Shown one piece after another: positions 28,187-41,304 of a stretch of DNA of 64,000 bases. A program made the translations under genes and the position numbers. Source of the stretch: Thiogranum longum. Lineage in GTDB: Bacteria; Pseudomonadota; Gammaproteobacteria; DSM-19610. The DNA lies in NCBI RefSeq assembly GCF_004339085.1, contig NZ_SMFX01000001.1, forward strand, positions 310,001-374,000. Direction: 5' to 3'. Every line of letters starts with the position of its first letter. The stretch's first letter is position 1. The notes below the pieces were generated by a model. That model worked only from the letters and a program-made list of their open reading frames with translations, was not told the DNA's origin and searched no databases.

Positions 28187-29254
28187 ATGCCAGCGCGAAA
28201 ACCGGAAACGCCATTATGTGACCAGTTCGGCTTCGACGTCGACTGGCGTCGTGCGCAGCTGGCGCTTATCGGGCTGCAGGAAGAGTCGCGCGATACAGTC
28301 CGCCAGTTGCACCGGTGCGTGTTGACAGATGATGCTTCGCAACGAATCGTCAATGGCTTCTATGAGCAGCTGTTGCACGATTCACGAGCAAAATCCCTGC
28401 TGGAAAGTTACGATATTGATCGCCTGAAGTTGACGCAGGTGGCCTATCTCACAGATTTTGGTGTGGACTTCCGGGATGCGGGCTACTTCGAGACACGCGC
28501 CCGGGTCGGTATTGCTCATGCCCGCGTGGGACTGCCACTGGCATTGTACCTGTCAGCTTTTGGCGTTATGCAGACACTGATACTGGAGATGCTGACCGAG
28601 TGCGTCAGTGATATGGCTGAACACCAGCTGCTCAGCCGCCTGGTACTGAAACTGACCACCCTCGATATAGCCGTTGCCACCGAGGTTTATCACAGGAGCA
28701 GCGTTCTGGAGCTGGACCGCTCGGTCAAACACCTGCGGCTCGAACAGAGCCTGCTGCGTACGCAGTTGCAACAGGATGCCCTCACCGGAGTATCCAGCCG
28801 TACCAGCCTGCTGGATGCGCTGGAGGCGGCCATCAGCCGTTCTACCAAGACGGGCCAGCCGTTGTGCATCATTATGGCTGATCTGGACCACTTCAAAGCG
28901 GTAAACGACCGCTACGGACACATGGTGGGTGACAAGGTGCTGACTGAAGTCGGTGCGCGTATTCGTGCAGCATTGCGCGAGTTTGATCTTGTTGGCCGCT
29001 ACGGGGGTGAGGAATTTGTTATTGTGCTTGAAAACACCTCCCGCCACACAGCCTTGCAGGTGGCCGAGCGTATTCGCCAGCGTATTGCCGGCCAGCCAAT
29101 CAAAACCGGAAGCCACCAGCTTGATATTACCATTAGCCAGGGTCTGGCCCTGCGCGTCGAGGGTGATGACTCACAAAGTTTGCTACAGCGCGCCGATGAT
29201 GCCATGTACAAAGCCAAGCGCGCAGGCCGAAATTGTGTCGCAGAAGCCGATTAG
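28187..29254 (+). CDS. Globin-coupled diguanylate cyclase
   Basis: A 355-residue cytoplasmic protein. The N-terminal half (about 20-160) looks like a globin-coupled sensor: FYEQLLHDSRAKSLL, then VGIAHARVGLPLALYLSAF, where the histidine in AHARVG is the expected heme-binding residue, as in E. coli DosC (VHARIGIP). The C-terminal half (about 190-355) is a GGDEF domain with active site YGGEEF and an RxxD inhibition site (REFD) five residues before it. It should make cyclic di-GMP in response to oxygen or another heme ligand. The ATG at 28187 is preferred to an upstream TTG; its ribosome site is weak. Confidence 0.83.
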   Translation: MPARKPETPLCDQFGFDVDWRRAQLALIGLQEESRDTVRQLHRCVLTDDASQRIVNGFYEQLLHDSRAKSLLESYDIDRLKLTQVAYLTDFGVDFRDAGYFETRARVGIAHARVGLPLALYLSAFGVMQTLILEMLTECVSDMAEHQLLSRLVLKLTTLDIAVATEVYHRSSVLELDRSVKHLRLEQSLLRTQLQQDALTGVSSRTSLLDALEAAISRSTKTGQPLCIIMADLDHFKAVNDRYGHMVGDKVLTEVGARIRAALREFDLVGRYGGEEFVIVLENTSRHTALQVAERIRQRIAGQPIKTGSHQLDITISQGLALRVEGDDSQSLLQRADDAMYKAKRAGRNCVAEAD

Positions 29255-29262
29255 CCGCCTTC

Positions 29263-31254
29263 ATGCTGCTGGGGGTTGATACAGGTGGCACCTTCACTGA
29301 TTTTGTCTGTTTTGATGGTTGCCGGCTTCGTACCCACAAGGTGTTGTCGACACCCGATGCACCCGAGCGCGCTGTCCTGCAAGGTATTCAGGCACTGGGT
29401 CTGCAAGGCGAGACCTTTTACCTCGTTCACGGGTCGACGGTTGCCACCAATGCGGCACTCGAAGGCAAGGGCGTAAGCACCGTATATATCACCAACCGTG
29501 GACTTGCCGATGTCCTGACCATCGGTCGACAGGCACGCGATGCACTCTACTGTTTGCAGCCACAACCGCAACCCCCGCCGGTACCGGCAGCGATGTGCCT
29601 GGAAACGGGTGGCAGGCTGGGTGCGGATGGCTGAGTGGTTGAATCACTTGATGAAGCGGAATGTGCGGCGCTGGCCCAACGTGTAAGCGAAATGCAGCCT
29701 CAGGCTGTTGCGATCAACCTGCTGTTTTCCTGGCTGGACGATCGCTACGAACAGATGATCCGCCGTGCCTTGCCGGATGATCTGTTTGTTGCCTGTTCTG
29801 CAGACATTTTGCCGGAGATGCGTGAGTATGAGCGTGGTATGGCAACCTGGCTGAACGCCTGGCTTGGGCCGAAGGTGCAGGGCTACCTGCAGCGTCTGCA
29901 GCAAGCCGTGCAGCCTGCTCCGGTCCATGTCATGCAAAGCTCGGGGCTTACAATTCGCGCGGACCACGCTGCACAGCGGGCGGTGAATCTGTTGTTGTCC
30001 GGCCCGGCCGGGGGGCTGATGGGTGCGCGGCATGTAGCGGCAAGGCATAACATTACGCGTCTTCTGACCTTTGATATGGGAGGTACGTCGACAGATGTGG
30101 CGCTCATTGACGGGCAGATCAGCCTGACCTCGCAAGGGCGGATCGGACCTTACCCGGTCGCGGTGCCAATGGTGGATATGCATACCATCGGTGCAGGTGG
30201 GGGGTCGATTGCGCGAGTGGACAGCGGCGGTATGCTGGCCGTTGGGCCCGAGTCATCCGGTGCTGATCCCGGCCCCGCCTGTTATGCACAGGGTGGGCAG
30301 CTGGCCACCGTAACTGATGCAAACCTGGTGCTTGGCCGCTTGCGCCCGGGGGTGTTTCTCGGCGGTGATATGTCACTCGATGTTGATGCGGCGCAACAGG
30401 TTATTTCAACGCTGGCGCTAAAAATGGGTCTATCAGTACGGGATGCGGCGCAGGGTGTTATCGCACTTGCCAATGAGCACATGGCGCAGGCGTTGCGGGT
30501 TATTTCCGTGCAACGCGGTATTGATCCGTGCGGGTTTACACTGACAGCTTTTGGCGGAGCGGGTGGTCTGCACGTCTGTGCCCTGGCCGATGCGCTGGGC
30601 ATGCGCCAGGCGCTGGTACCGGCTGCCGCGGGTGTACTGTCGGCGTTGGGTATGCTGGTAGCACCGCGTGGCCGCCAGCTATCGCGCACCTTGCGCGGGC
30701 GGCTTGATGAACAGGGTGAAGCCGATCTGAAGAGTGTCTTTCGGCGGCTCACCGACCAGGGCCTGTCGGAGTTGGAAGAGGAAGGTGTGCAGGCCGAGCT
30801 TGTTGAGATTACCTGTAGTCTTGACCTGCGTTATGTCGGTCAGAGTTATTCACTCAATATCCCGTTCAACACCCTTGATGAAGCTGCCGAGGACTTCCAT
30901 CGGGCGCACTATCGGCGTTTCGGTCATCGGCTGGATGTGCCTGTTGAAATAGCCAACCTGCGTGTGGCACTGGCGGGTCAGGGGGTGCAACCGGTGTGGC
31001 AGGATGTTACTGCTGAAGGCACTGGCAAACCCCTTGAATGCGTCGCTCTGGCTGGCTTTGAACAGACTGTCCCTGTCTGGCGACCGGCCGACCTTGAGGG
31101 AAGCCGGGTGTACGAGGGGCCATTACTGGTGGTCGATGATGTCGCTACCGTGCTGGTTGAGCCAGGCTGGGTGCTCAGGAAAGCGGATGATGGCAGTTTA
31201 TTACTGGCAAAAAAATCCGCAGGGTCTTGCGACGCTGCGGAAAGGACGGGATAG
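29263..31254 (+). pseudogene. Hydantoinase A / oxoprolinase family gene with in-frame TGA
   Basis: The frame begins MLLGVDTGGTFTDFVCFDG, the start of ATP-dependent hydantoinase/5-oxoprolinase proteins, and continues to TFDMGGTSTDVALIDG and the C-terminal domain, about 663 codons in all, near the family length. At 29632-29634 a TGA interrupts it inside the N-terminal domain (after GGRLGADG); the reading resumes in the same frame with GTG and matching family sequence. It is thus either a recent nonsense mutation, a sequence error, or two pieces joined by restart at the GTG. No hydantoinase B partner is adjacent. The rest of the gene looks intact, so any loss is recent. Confidence 0.8.
31209..31241 (-). 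terminator. Leftward terminator inside the hydantoinase 3' end
   Basis: Read on the minus strand, TCCGCAG pairs with CTGCGGA, with a further GTC-GCAA-GAC inner hairpin, followed by seven T. It is well placed to end the leftward EAL-HDOD transcript, whose stop is about 160 bases upstream of it on that strand. It lies within the last codons of the rightward hydantoinase gene. Confidence 0.75.
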
Positions 31255-31398
31255 GAAGACAAAGCTCGAAAGTGCAGGGCGAAAGTACTGAGCAGTTAGT
31301 ACCACCCCCTGAACCGGTCACTCGTCCAACCAGATTTGAGCTTACGTGGTGCTTCACAGACCGTCCTTGATCTGGATCAATGAAAGGGTGTCGTCAGG

Positions 31399-32607
31399 TT
31401 AATCGTTGACCAATGTCTGACAGGTTTCATTGGCCCAGCGCACTGCAGACAGGTAGGCATCGCGGATTTCCGGGGCCTTAAGTACTTCGCAATGAATGTT
31501 TTCCCAGTCACCACGCTCATAAGCCAGTACGCAACCCAGTGTTTTGCCATGGTTGCCACGGCGGTGCAGCAGTGCATCCCGGATATGATCAGCGAGCGGT
31601 AACTGAGTAAGAATTTCTTCCATGCTGTTGTCCATTAGTGCGTCAAGCGCGGAAAACAATCCAACCGTAAAGTAGGCATCAATATTCGTTTCGTTGCGCG
31701 CACGCGCCATATTTTCGGCCATTTTGGCGCGAATCATGGCAATAACGATCAGCTCTGTGGGCTTGTCATCGATCTGTGACATGGCAAGCAGGGTCACCCA
31801 GCTGCGAATCGTTTTAAGTCCAAGGATAACAACAGCTTGCTGAATTGATTCGATCTTGCGCGGCAACGCGATGGCGGCGGAGTTTACATAGCGCAGGATT
31901 TTGAAACTGAAGGTGATATCCCGGGCGATAAGGTTTTCAAGTTCTTCCGGTGTAATGTCAGGGTTCTGCAACCGGCTCATAAGCTCTAGTATGGCCAGCC
32001 GGTTATTGGGAAGACGCTGGCTACGTATGATTTTCGGTTGAGCGAAGAAGTAGCCCTGAAAATAATCGAAGCCCAGCGCCATGCAGAAATCAAACTCATC
32101 GCGGGTTTCCACTTTTTCCGCAAGCAGGCGTAGCGGATATTTTCGTAGCTGGGTGACATGTGCGCGAATCTCATCCTGGTCAAGTGCCATGATGTCTATC
32201 TTGATGATATCCGCCAGCTCAACCAGAGGTTGTAGCGATTCGTGGTAGATAAAATCATCAAGGGCAATGCTGTACCCCTGCTGTCTTAGCCGGGTCACAC
32301 CGGCCACCACATCCTCGTCGGCCTCGATGTCTTCCAGTAATTCCAGTACAACCCGGTCTTTGGGTAATGAGATGGTGGTTTCGCCAACAAAAAAGGCGCG
32401 GGTCAGATTGATGAACGCAAGCCTGTCACCGACGATATTGTCCAGTCCGATTTCCATAAAGGTGTTAACAATGACGTCTGAAGATGCCTTGTCGCCATCG
32501 GTAATATCGGCAACGTTTTGCTGTGCCGAACGAAACAGCAGTTCATAGGCATAGACACCCTGCTGGCGGTCATAAATAGGCTGCCGGCCGATAAAAATTT
32601 CACTCAT
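31399..32607 (-). CDS. EAL-HDOD signalling protein
   Basis: A 402-residue protein with an N-terminal EAL-like domain (MSEIFIGRQPIYDRQ, AYELLFRS) and a C-terminal HDOD domain (about 200-390). The EAL signature is replaced by YELL and the metal-binding acids are mostly missing, as in the YuxH group, so cyclic di-GMP breakdown is unlikely; binding or protein-protein signalling is more probable. HDOD proteins act in regulation of motility and stress. It is divergent from the desaturase. Confidence 0.9.
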   Translation of the reverse strand: MSEIFIGRQPIYDRQQGVYAYELLFRSAQQNVADITDGDKASSDVIVNTFMEIGLDNIVGDRLAFINLTRAFFVGETTISLPKDRVVLELLEDIEADEDVVAGVTRLRQQGYSIALDDFIYHESLQPLVELADIIKIDIMALDQDEIRAHVTQLRKYPLRLLAEKVETRDEFDFCMALGFDYFQGYFFAQPKIIRSQRLPNNRLAILELMSRLQNPDITPEELENLIARDITFSFKILRYVNSAAIALPRKIESIQQAVVILGLKTIRSWVTLLAMSQIDDKPTELIVIAMIRAKMAENMARARNETNIDAYFTVGLFSALDALMDNSMEEILTQLPLADHIRDALLHRRGNHGKTLGCVLAYERGDWENIHCEVLKAPEIRDAYLSAVRWANETCQTLVND

Positions 32608-32756
32608 GACGTTTCGCTGTCCCGCATAATTTCAGAAAAGTCTAACAGATTCCGGTTGTTATGGCACAGTCAAGATTCAGATCAATATGGCCGAAACGGT
32701 TGCTATAGACAGCTGTGGTAAACTGCGCACTGCCAATACATGTTTTAGAGGTTTTA

Positions 32757-33953
32757 ATGGTTACATTGTTCTCCGGCTTCTCCTGGTATGCCGGCCTGGT
32801 GGATCTCCCCTGGTGGGGCTACCTTCTTACCGGGTTCGTGCTGACCCACATCACTATCGTCAGCGTTACTGTTTTTCTTCACCGTCATCAGGCGCACCGA
32901 GCGCTGGACCTGCATCCGGTTATCAGTCATTTTTTCCGTTTCTGGCTGTGGTTGACAACAGCCACTGTGACCCGCGAGTGGGTTGCCGTACACCGCAAGC
33001 ATCACGCGAAATGCGAAACTCCCGAAGATCCACATAGTCCGCAGACACGTGGAATTCAGACAGTGTTATGGAGAGGTGCGGAGCTTTACCGGGCGGAAGC
33101 GGACAAGGCAGATACCCTTGCAAAGTTTGGTCATGCCACACCGGATGACTGGCTGGAGCGTAACCTGTACAGCCGTTTCTCTATGCTCGGCATCGCCATT
33201 ATGCTGGCCGTGGATTATGTCCTGTTCGGATTTTACGGTGTTGCCCTGTGGGGTGTGCAAATGCTGTGGATTCCATTCTGGGCGGCAGGTGTCATTAACG
33301 GCATAGGACACTGGTGGGGTTATCGTAATTACGAGACGCCGGATACGTCGCGCAATATCTCCTGGCTGGGATTCCTGATCGGGGGGGAGGAATTGCACAA
33401 TAATCACCACGCGTTTGCCAGTTCGGCACGCTTCTCGTTGCGCCGCTGGGAATTTGATCTTGGCTGGGGCTACATTCGATTGATGCAGGCGCTGGGTCTT
33501 GCCCGGGTCAAGAAGCTGGCGCCTTTGCCGCAGATTGTTCCTGGCAAGGAACGGGTAGACCTGGATACTGTAAAGGCCGTGATCGTAGCGCGCTTTCATG
33601 TGATGTCTGATTATGCCCGCGAAGTACTGTGGCCTGTATTGCGGCAGTCATGCCGCAACGGCGAGTGTCGCCATGGTTTGCGCAGGACGCGACGGTTACT
33701 GGTGCGGGATCCCGATACCATGGATGCGCAAAGCCGGGGTTTGCTGGAAAGTGTCCTGTGCCGCTTTGCGGACCTTCGGATTGCCTATCAGTACAGGCAG
33801 CAGCTTCAACAGGTCTGGGGTCGCTCTGCAGCCAGTCACGAGGCCTTGCTGAAAGCTTTGCAGGACTGGTGTCAGCAGGCCGAGGCGACTGGCGTCAGGG
33901 CGTTACAGGAATTTGCACAGCGTCTGAAAGGCTACAGTCTGCAGCCTGTCTGA
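32757..33953 (+). CDS. Fatty acyl desaturase, DesA/delta-9 type
   Basis: An integral membrane di-iron desaturase that puts a double bond in acyl chains. All three histidine boxes are present: HRHQAH near residue 42, HRKHH near residue 81 and HNNHH near residue 217. Hydrophobic helices lie on both sides of the central boxes. The protein is 398 residues, with a C-terminal extension of about 140 residues that is helical and lacks a recognised domain. The ATG at 32757 has TAGAGG upstream; a longer in-frame start at 32715 is unlikely. A strong terminator follows the stop. Confidence 0.9.
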   Translation: MVTLFSGFSWYAGLVDLPWWGYLLTGFVLTHITIVSVTVFLHRHQAHRALDLHPVISHFFRFWLWLTTATVTREWVAVHRKHHAKCETPEDPHSPQTRGIQTVLWRGAELYRAEADKADTLAKFGHATPDDWLERNLYSRFSMLGIAIMLAVDYVLFGFYGVALWGVQMLWIPFWAAGVINGIGHWWGYRNYETPDTSRNISWLGFLIGGEELHNNHHAFASSARFSLRRWEFDLGWGYIRLMQALGLARVKKLAPLPQIVPGKERVDLDTVKAVIVARFHVMSDYAREVLWPVLRQSCRNGECRHGLRRTRRLLVRDPDTMDAQSRGLLESVLCRFADLRIAYQYRQQLQQVWGRSAASHEALLKALQDWCQQAEATGVRALQEFAQRLKGYSLQPV

Positions 33954-33967
33954 CAGTTGTCCAACGT

Positions 33968-33997
33968 AAAAAGCCCGGCACTGCCGGGCTTTTTTTG
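33968..33997. terminator. Bidirectional terminator between desaturase and rpmG
   Basis: AAGCCCGGCA pairs with TGCCGGGCTT, flanked by A-run and T-run. It serves the rightward desaturase gene and the leftward rpmB-rpmG operon. Confidence 0.92.
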
Positions 33998-34013
33998 CGT
34001 TGACCAGTACGAA

Positions 34014-34169
34014 TTACTTGATCTTCGCTTCCTTGTAGGTCACGTGCTTGCGTACCACCGGGTCGTATTTTTTCAGCTCCAGCTTGTCGGGCATGGTGCG
34101 CTTGTTCTTGGTGGTGGTGTAGTAGTGGCCGGTACCGGCGCTGGATACCAGTTTGATCTTGTCACGCAT
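34014..34169 (-). CDS. rpmG: 50S ribosomal protein L33
   Basis: A 51-residue basic protein reading [20 protein letters not shown] and ending [11 protein letters not shown], a full match to L33. It lacks the paired cysteines of zinc-binding L33, so it is the zinc-independent form. It follows rpmB by about 12 bases in the usual rpmB-rpmG operon. Confidence 0.97.
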   Translation of the reverse strand: MRDKIKLVSSAGTGHYYTTTKNKRTMPDKLELKKYDPVVRKHVTYKEAKIK

Positions 34170-34181
34170 GGTTGATTCCCC

Positions 34182-34418
34182 TTAAACCTTTTCGCCGCGG
34201 CCGCGGATATCGGCCAGCACAGTATCGATGCCGAGCTTGTCGATGATACGCATACCCTTGGAAGAAACGCGCAGTTTCACCCAGCGGTTTTCGTTCTCGA
34301 CCCAGAAACGGTGCGAGTGCAGGTTCGGCAGGAACCGGCGGCGGGTTTTGTTGTGCGCGTGGGAAACATTGTTACCCGAAACCGGGCGCTTCCCGGTGAC
34401 CTGACAAACTTTGGACAT
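34182..34418 (-). CDS. rpmB: 50S ribosomal protein L28
   Basis: A 78-residue protein starting [20 protein letters not shown], with [17 protein letters not shown] next, which is L28. The start at 34418 matches the family; an upstream in-frame ATG at 34508 overlaps the promoter and is rejected. It leads the rpmB-rpmG operon. Confidence 0.97.
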   Translation of the reverse strand: MSKVCQVTGKRPVSGNNVSHAHNKTRRRFLPNLHSHRFWVENENRWVKLRVSSKGMRIIDKLGIDTVLADIRGRGEKV

Positions 34419-34479
34419 TGCTCTATTCCTCAAGAATTCTTGCACGGGCCCGCCCGGAGGCGAGCAACGAGAACCGCGC

Positions 34480-34508
34480 TTTATACCAGAGCAGTTGCTG
34501 GCAGACAA
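34480..34508 (-). promoter_or_regulatory. Sigma-70 promoter of rpmB-rpmG
   Basis: On the minus strand TTGTCT and TATAAA are separated by exactly 17 bases and lie about 60 bases before the rpmB start. Good spacing and -10 match support a strong housekeeping promoter. Confidence 0.65.
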
Positions 34509-34615
34509 GGTTTTTGCAAAAACGGCCGCTGTCAGGCGGGTAGGTGATGAGGGTGCGGGGGAAATGTAACTAATTGTAATATATATAGTTTATGTGTTTA
34601 TGTTCCGCAGATGCA

Positions 34616-35290
34616 TTACATCCAGCCGCGCTCGGCAAAAGAAACCGAACTGTGGTCGCCAACCACAATATGATCGAGTATCCGGATGTCGACCAGCGCC
34701 ATGACCTCGCGCAGGCGATCGGTAATACGTCGGTCGGCCTGGCTGGGTTCGGCCACCCCTGAGGGATGGTTGTGGGCAAGTATCAGCGCGGCGGCATTGT
34801 GCTGCAGCGCACGCCGTAATACCTCGCGGGGATGGACGCTGGCGCCATCCACAGTACCCCGGAACAGTTCTTCGCAGGCAATGACCCGGTGCCGGGTATC
34901 GAGAAACAGGCAGGCAAAAACTTCATAAGGGTACTCGCGCAGTTTCGCTTTAAGGTAACGGCGGGTTTCATCCGGATTCTGCAGTACGCCATCGCGCGAC
35001 AGGGTTTCACCGAGGTGACGGCGCGCCAGTTCCAGTACCGCCTGAAGCTGGGCAAATTTGGCATCGCCGAGTCCCCGGGTGCGGCAGAAACAGGCCCGAT
35101 CCGCCTTGAACAGGGTGCGCAGCCCGCCATATTCAGAAATCAGGTCACGCGCAAGATCAACAGCACTGCTGCCACGCGTTCCGGTGCGCAGAAAGATGGC
35201 CAGCAGTTCGGCATCGGAAAGCGCCTGGGCGCCGTGAGACAGCAGTTTTTCGCGTGGCCGCTCGGAAACAGGCCATTCCTGAATCGACAT
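34616..35290 (-). CDS. radC: RadC/JAB-domain protein
   Basis: A 224-residue protein with an N-terminal helix-hairpin-helix region ([25 protein letters not shown], shortened in effect here) and a C-terminal JAMM metalloprotease-like fold with HNHPSG and a downstream aspartate ([11 protein letters not shown]). The family's role in DNA repair is disputed. ATG at 35290 follows GGGAGG. It is divergent from coaBC, the usual arrangement. About 200 bases on its 3' side, up to rpmB, hold only the rpmB promoter and an AT-rich patch. Confidence 0.93.
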   Translation of the reverse strand: MSIQEWPVSERPREKLLSHGAQALSDAELLAIFLRTGTRGSSAVDLARDLISEYGGLRTLFKADRACFCRTRGLGDAKFAQLQAVLELARRHLGETLSRDGVLQNPDETRRYLKAKLREYPYEVFACLFLDTRHRVIACEELFRGTVDGASVHPREVLRRALQHNAAALILAHNHPSGVAEPSQADRRITDRLREVMALVDIRILDHIVVGDHSSVSFAERGWM

Positions 35291-35439
35291 GGTCAACCTC
35301 CCTGTTCACCTTAATGTCGTGGATCGTGTGTGGTAGGGATTCTGGCCAGCAGCAACGGCTTTGTAAAGGCCGATGCCTTGACCAGGTCTGTGTTACTTCG
35401 GGTCGTTCCGCCCGTGGTGCTTCTGGTACACTTACATTT

Positions 35440-36669
35440 ATGACATTTCTGGCGAAAAAACAGCTCCTTCTTGGTGTCAGTGGTGGTATTGCGGCGTACA
35501 AGAGCGCTGACCTGGTGCGCCAGTTGCGTGCCGCAGGCGCCCGGGTTCGGGTGGTGATGACACCAGCCGCGCGCGAGTTTGTGGGCGAACGAACCTTTCA
35601 TGCGCTGAGTGGTGAACCGGTGTGGTGCGACTGGCAGGACGACCGAACTGCCATGGAACATATAGACCTTGCACGCTGGGCAGATCGAATTCTGATTGCA
35701 CCGGCTACGGCAGACACGCTGGCAAAGCTGGTGCAGGGCAGGGCCGATGACTTGCTGTCAGCTATTTGCCTCGCCAGCGATCAGCCCCCGACGGTAGCCC
35801 CGGCAATGAACCAGGCCATGTGGCGCAATCCCGCCACCCGGGACAATATCGAAGTCCTGCGCAGTCGAGGTGTTGCTGTGTGGGGGCCGGTCGAAGGTGA
35901 GCAGGCGTGTGGCGAAACTGGTCCCGGCCGTATGCTGGAACCCGCTGAACTTGTGACTCGCCTGTCTGAGAGTTTCTCAACTGGCCGCCTGGCCGGCATA
36001 CGGGTCGTAGTGACCGCCGGCCCGACGCGCGAGGCAATAGACCCGGTGCGCTATCTAAGTAATCGCAGTTCCGGAAAAATGGGTTACGCGGTAGCTGAAG
36101 CGGCACGTGAGGCAGGTGCAAGCGTTGTGCTGATCAGTGGGCCAACGACACTCGATGCGCCAGCCGGCATGGACATGGTGCGAGTGGAAAGTGCAGCAGA
36201 GATGCTGGACGCTGTGCAGGCACAGCTGGCATCCGCATGTGATCTGTTTATCAGTACGGCGGCTGTGGCGGATTACCGCCCTGCCACGCCTGCTATACAC
36301 AAGATCAAGAGGCAGATGGAGGCATTATCGTTGCCCTTGCAGCCTGTTACTGACATTCTTGCGAGCGTAGCACAAGGCAACCCCCGACCTTTCTGTGTAG
36401 GCTTTGCGGCGGAAACAGAGAATCTGTTGGTCAGTGCACAGAAAAAACGCATTTCCAAGGGTGTGGAGCTGATTGCGGCCAACCAGGTTGGCGGTGGGCT
36501 GGGGTTCGATGCAGATGACAATGAACTGTTGCTGGTCTGGGAAGGCGGCAGCAAAACGCTCGAGAGAGCGTCCAAGATCCGGCTGGCCCGCCAGCTGGTA
36601 GAACAGATCGCCGAGCTGTATGCCGGCGGCGGAACGACACAGGAACACCATGCAGAGCATTCAGCTTAA
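35440..36669 (+). CDS. coaBC: Bifunctional CoaBC (PPC synthetase/decarboxylase)
   Basis: This enzyme joins phosphopantothenate to cysteine and decarboxylates the product in CoA synthesis. The 409-residue protein has the flavin decarboxylase domain first ([28 protein letters not shown], and [10 protein letters not shown] with the catalytic cysteine) and the synthetase domain after about residue 185 ([22 protein letters not shown]). The start at 35440 fits the family; the longer in-frame reading overlaps radC. It overlaps the dut start. Confidence 0.96.
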   Translation: MTFLAKKQLLLGVSGGIAAYKSADLVRQLRAAGARVRVVMTPAAREFVGERTFHALSGEPVWCDWQDDRTAMEHIDLARWADRILIAPATADTLAKLVQGRADDLLSAICLASDQPPTVAPAMNQAMWRNPATRDNIEVLRSRGVAVWGPVEGEQACGETGPGRMLEPAELVTRLSESFSTGRLAGIRVVVTAGPTREAIDPVRYLSNRSSGKMGYAVAEAAREAGASVVLISGPTTLDAPAGMDMVRVESAAEMLDAVQAQLASACDLFISTAAVADYRPATPAIHKIKRQMEALSLPLQPVTDILASVAQGNPRPFCVGFAAETENLLVSAQKKRISKGVELIAANQVGGGLGFDADDNELLLVWEGGSKTLERASKIRLARQLVEQIAELYAGGGTTQEHHAEHSA

Positions 36670-37105
36670 AATCCTCGATTCGCGCATCGGCGCGGAATAC
36701 CCCCTGCCTGACTATGCCACCGACGGTTCTGCCGGCATGGATCTGCGCGCTTGTCTTGATAGTGCGCTGGTGCTGGAGCCAGGTGCGACCGAACTGATAC
36801 CGACCGGTATGGCAATGCACATCAGCGATCCTTCGCTGGCCGCAGTTTTATTGCCCCGTTCCGGGCTTGGACACAAGCATGGCGTGGTGCTGGGTAATCT
36901 GGTTGGCCTGATCGACTCGGATTACCAGGGACAGTTATATGTATCCTGCTGGAATCGGAGCCACACGCCATTTACGGTCGAACCGGGAGAGCGGATCGCC
37001 CAGATGGTATTTGTGCCGGTTGTGCGTGCAACGTTTGAAGTTGTTGAAGAATTTGTCGATAGTGAACGTGGGGCCGGTGGTTTTGGACATACTGGCCGCG
37101 CTTGA
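36650..37105 (+). CDS. dut: Deoxyuridine triphosphatase
   Basis: Dut hydrolyses dUTP to dUMP, keeping uracil out of DNA and feeding thymidylate synthesis. The 151-residue protein has the trimeric dUTPase motifs: [43 protein letters not shown] and the C-terminal [10 protein letters not shown]. It overlaps the end of coaBC by 20 bases. Confidence 0.97.
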   Translation: MQSIQLKILDSRIGAEYPLPDYATDGSAGMDLRACLDSALVLEPGATELIPTGMAMHISDPSLAAVLLPRSGLGHKHGVVLGNLVGLIDSDYQGQLYVSCWNRSHTPFTVEPGERIAQMVFVPVVRATFEVVEEFVDSERGAGGFGHTGRA

Positions 37106-37141
37106 CGGACATAACCGTGAAACACCAATCAGGGATTGTTG

Positions 37142-40599
<3,458 letters not shown>

Positions 40600-40605
40600 A
40601 GCAGC

Positions 40606-41271
40606 CTATTTACCTGCCGTCTCGAGAGATTCATCCTGCCTTGCGGCCTGCAGCTCCCGGAAGCGCCTGATATCGAGTTCGTACTTGTCCCGAATAGTCT
40701 GTTGCGCAACTCGCCGGTTTTCAATGTATTCAATATTGTGCCTGATCTGGTCACGCGCTTCGTTTATCTGTTGTGCGATCGATTCCGGCACGGGTTTGCC
40801 CGAGCGCTCCAGAACTGCGGCACGTTTTTTCTGTGTCGCCAGTCGTTGACGCATTTTCTGGATACGACCATTGGTCACGCGGATAATGGCTTCGATGGCC
40901 TCTATTTTGCCATCGCGGGTCAGAATCATTTCGTCTTCATTGGTAAAGGTGTCAAGCAGGATACGGTCTTTACGAGCCTGTTCCTGGCGCTTGAGTTCCT
41001 GTTCCGCCTTGAGTTCAGCCAGGCGTTCTTCTTCGGCAATTTGCTGCGGCGTTTTTGCCGCCGCGCGTGTTTGCACGATGACGCCCTGGTTATTCAGCGT
41101 CTGACTGCTTTTCCTGGCGTACTGTGGCGGAATGTGATCTCCGTACTGCACCTGGCCATTCTCATCGACCCATTTTTTCAGTTTGGCAGCCTGGGCCGGG
41201 ACGACCGACAGCGCCACAATGGCGCATAATCCGATGGTCGAGAATTTTTTGATGCGAGTAAGCATTTTCAT
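40606..41271 (-). CDS. DUF4124 domain periplasmic protein
   Basis: A 221-residue exported protein with a signal peptide (about residues 1-28, ending AQA). The DUF4124 domain follows (KLKKWVDENGQVQYGDHIPP), then a long charged helical region (about 75-215), probably coiled coil. Function is unknown. The start at 41271 puts the signal peptide at the N-terminus; an in-frame start at 41304 is less likely. Confidence 0.85.
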   Translation of the reverse strand: MKMLTRIKKFSTIGLCAIVALSVVPAQAAKLKKWVDENGQVQYGDHIPPQYARKSSQTLNNQGVIVQTRAAAKTPQQIAEEERLAELKAEQELKRQEQARKDRILLDTFTNEDEMILTRDGKIEAIEAIIRVTNGRIQKMRQRLATQKKRAAVLERSGKPVPESIAQQINEARDQIRHNIEYIENRRVAQQTIRDKYELDIRRFRELQAARQDESLETAGK

Positions 41272-41304
41272 GTTTATCTGTCCAAATTTGCGAGTACGCG
41301 GCAA

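Noticed and set aside
29632-29660. Selenocysteine at the hydantoinase TGA, with a small GTGGTTGAATCAC hairpin just after it
   Set aside because: The stem is only about five pairs with a three-base loop, family members do not have cysteine here as far as I know, and no selenium genes are visible.
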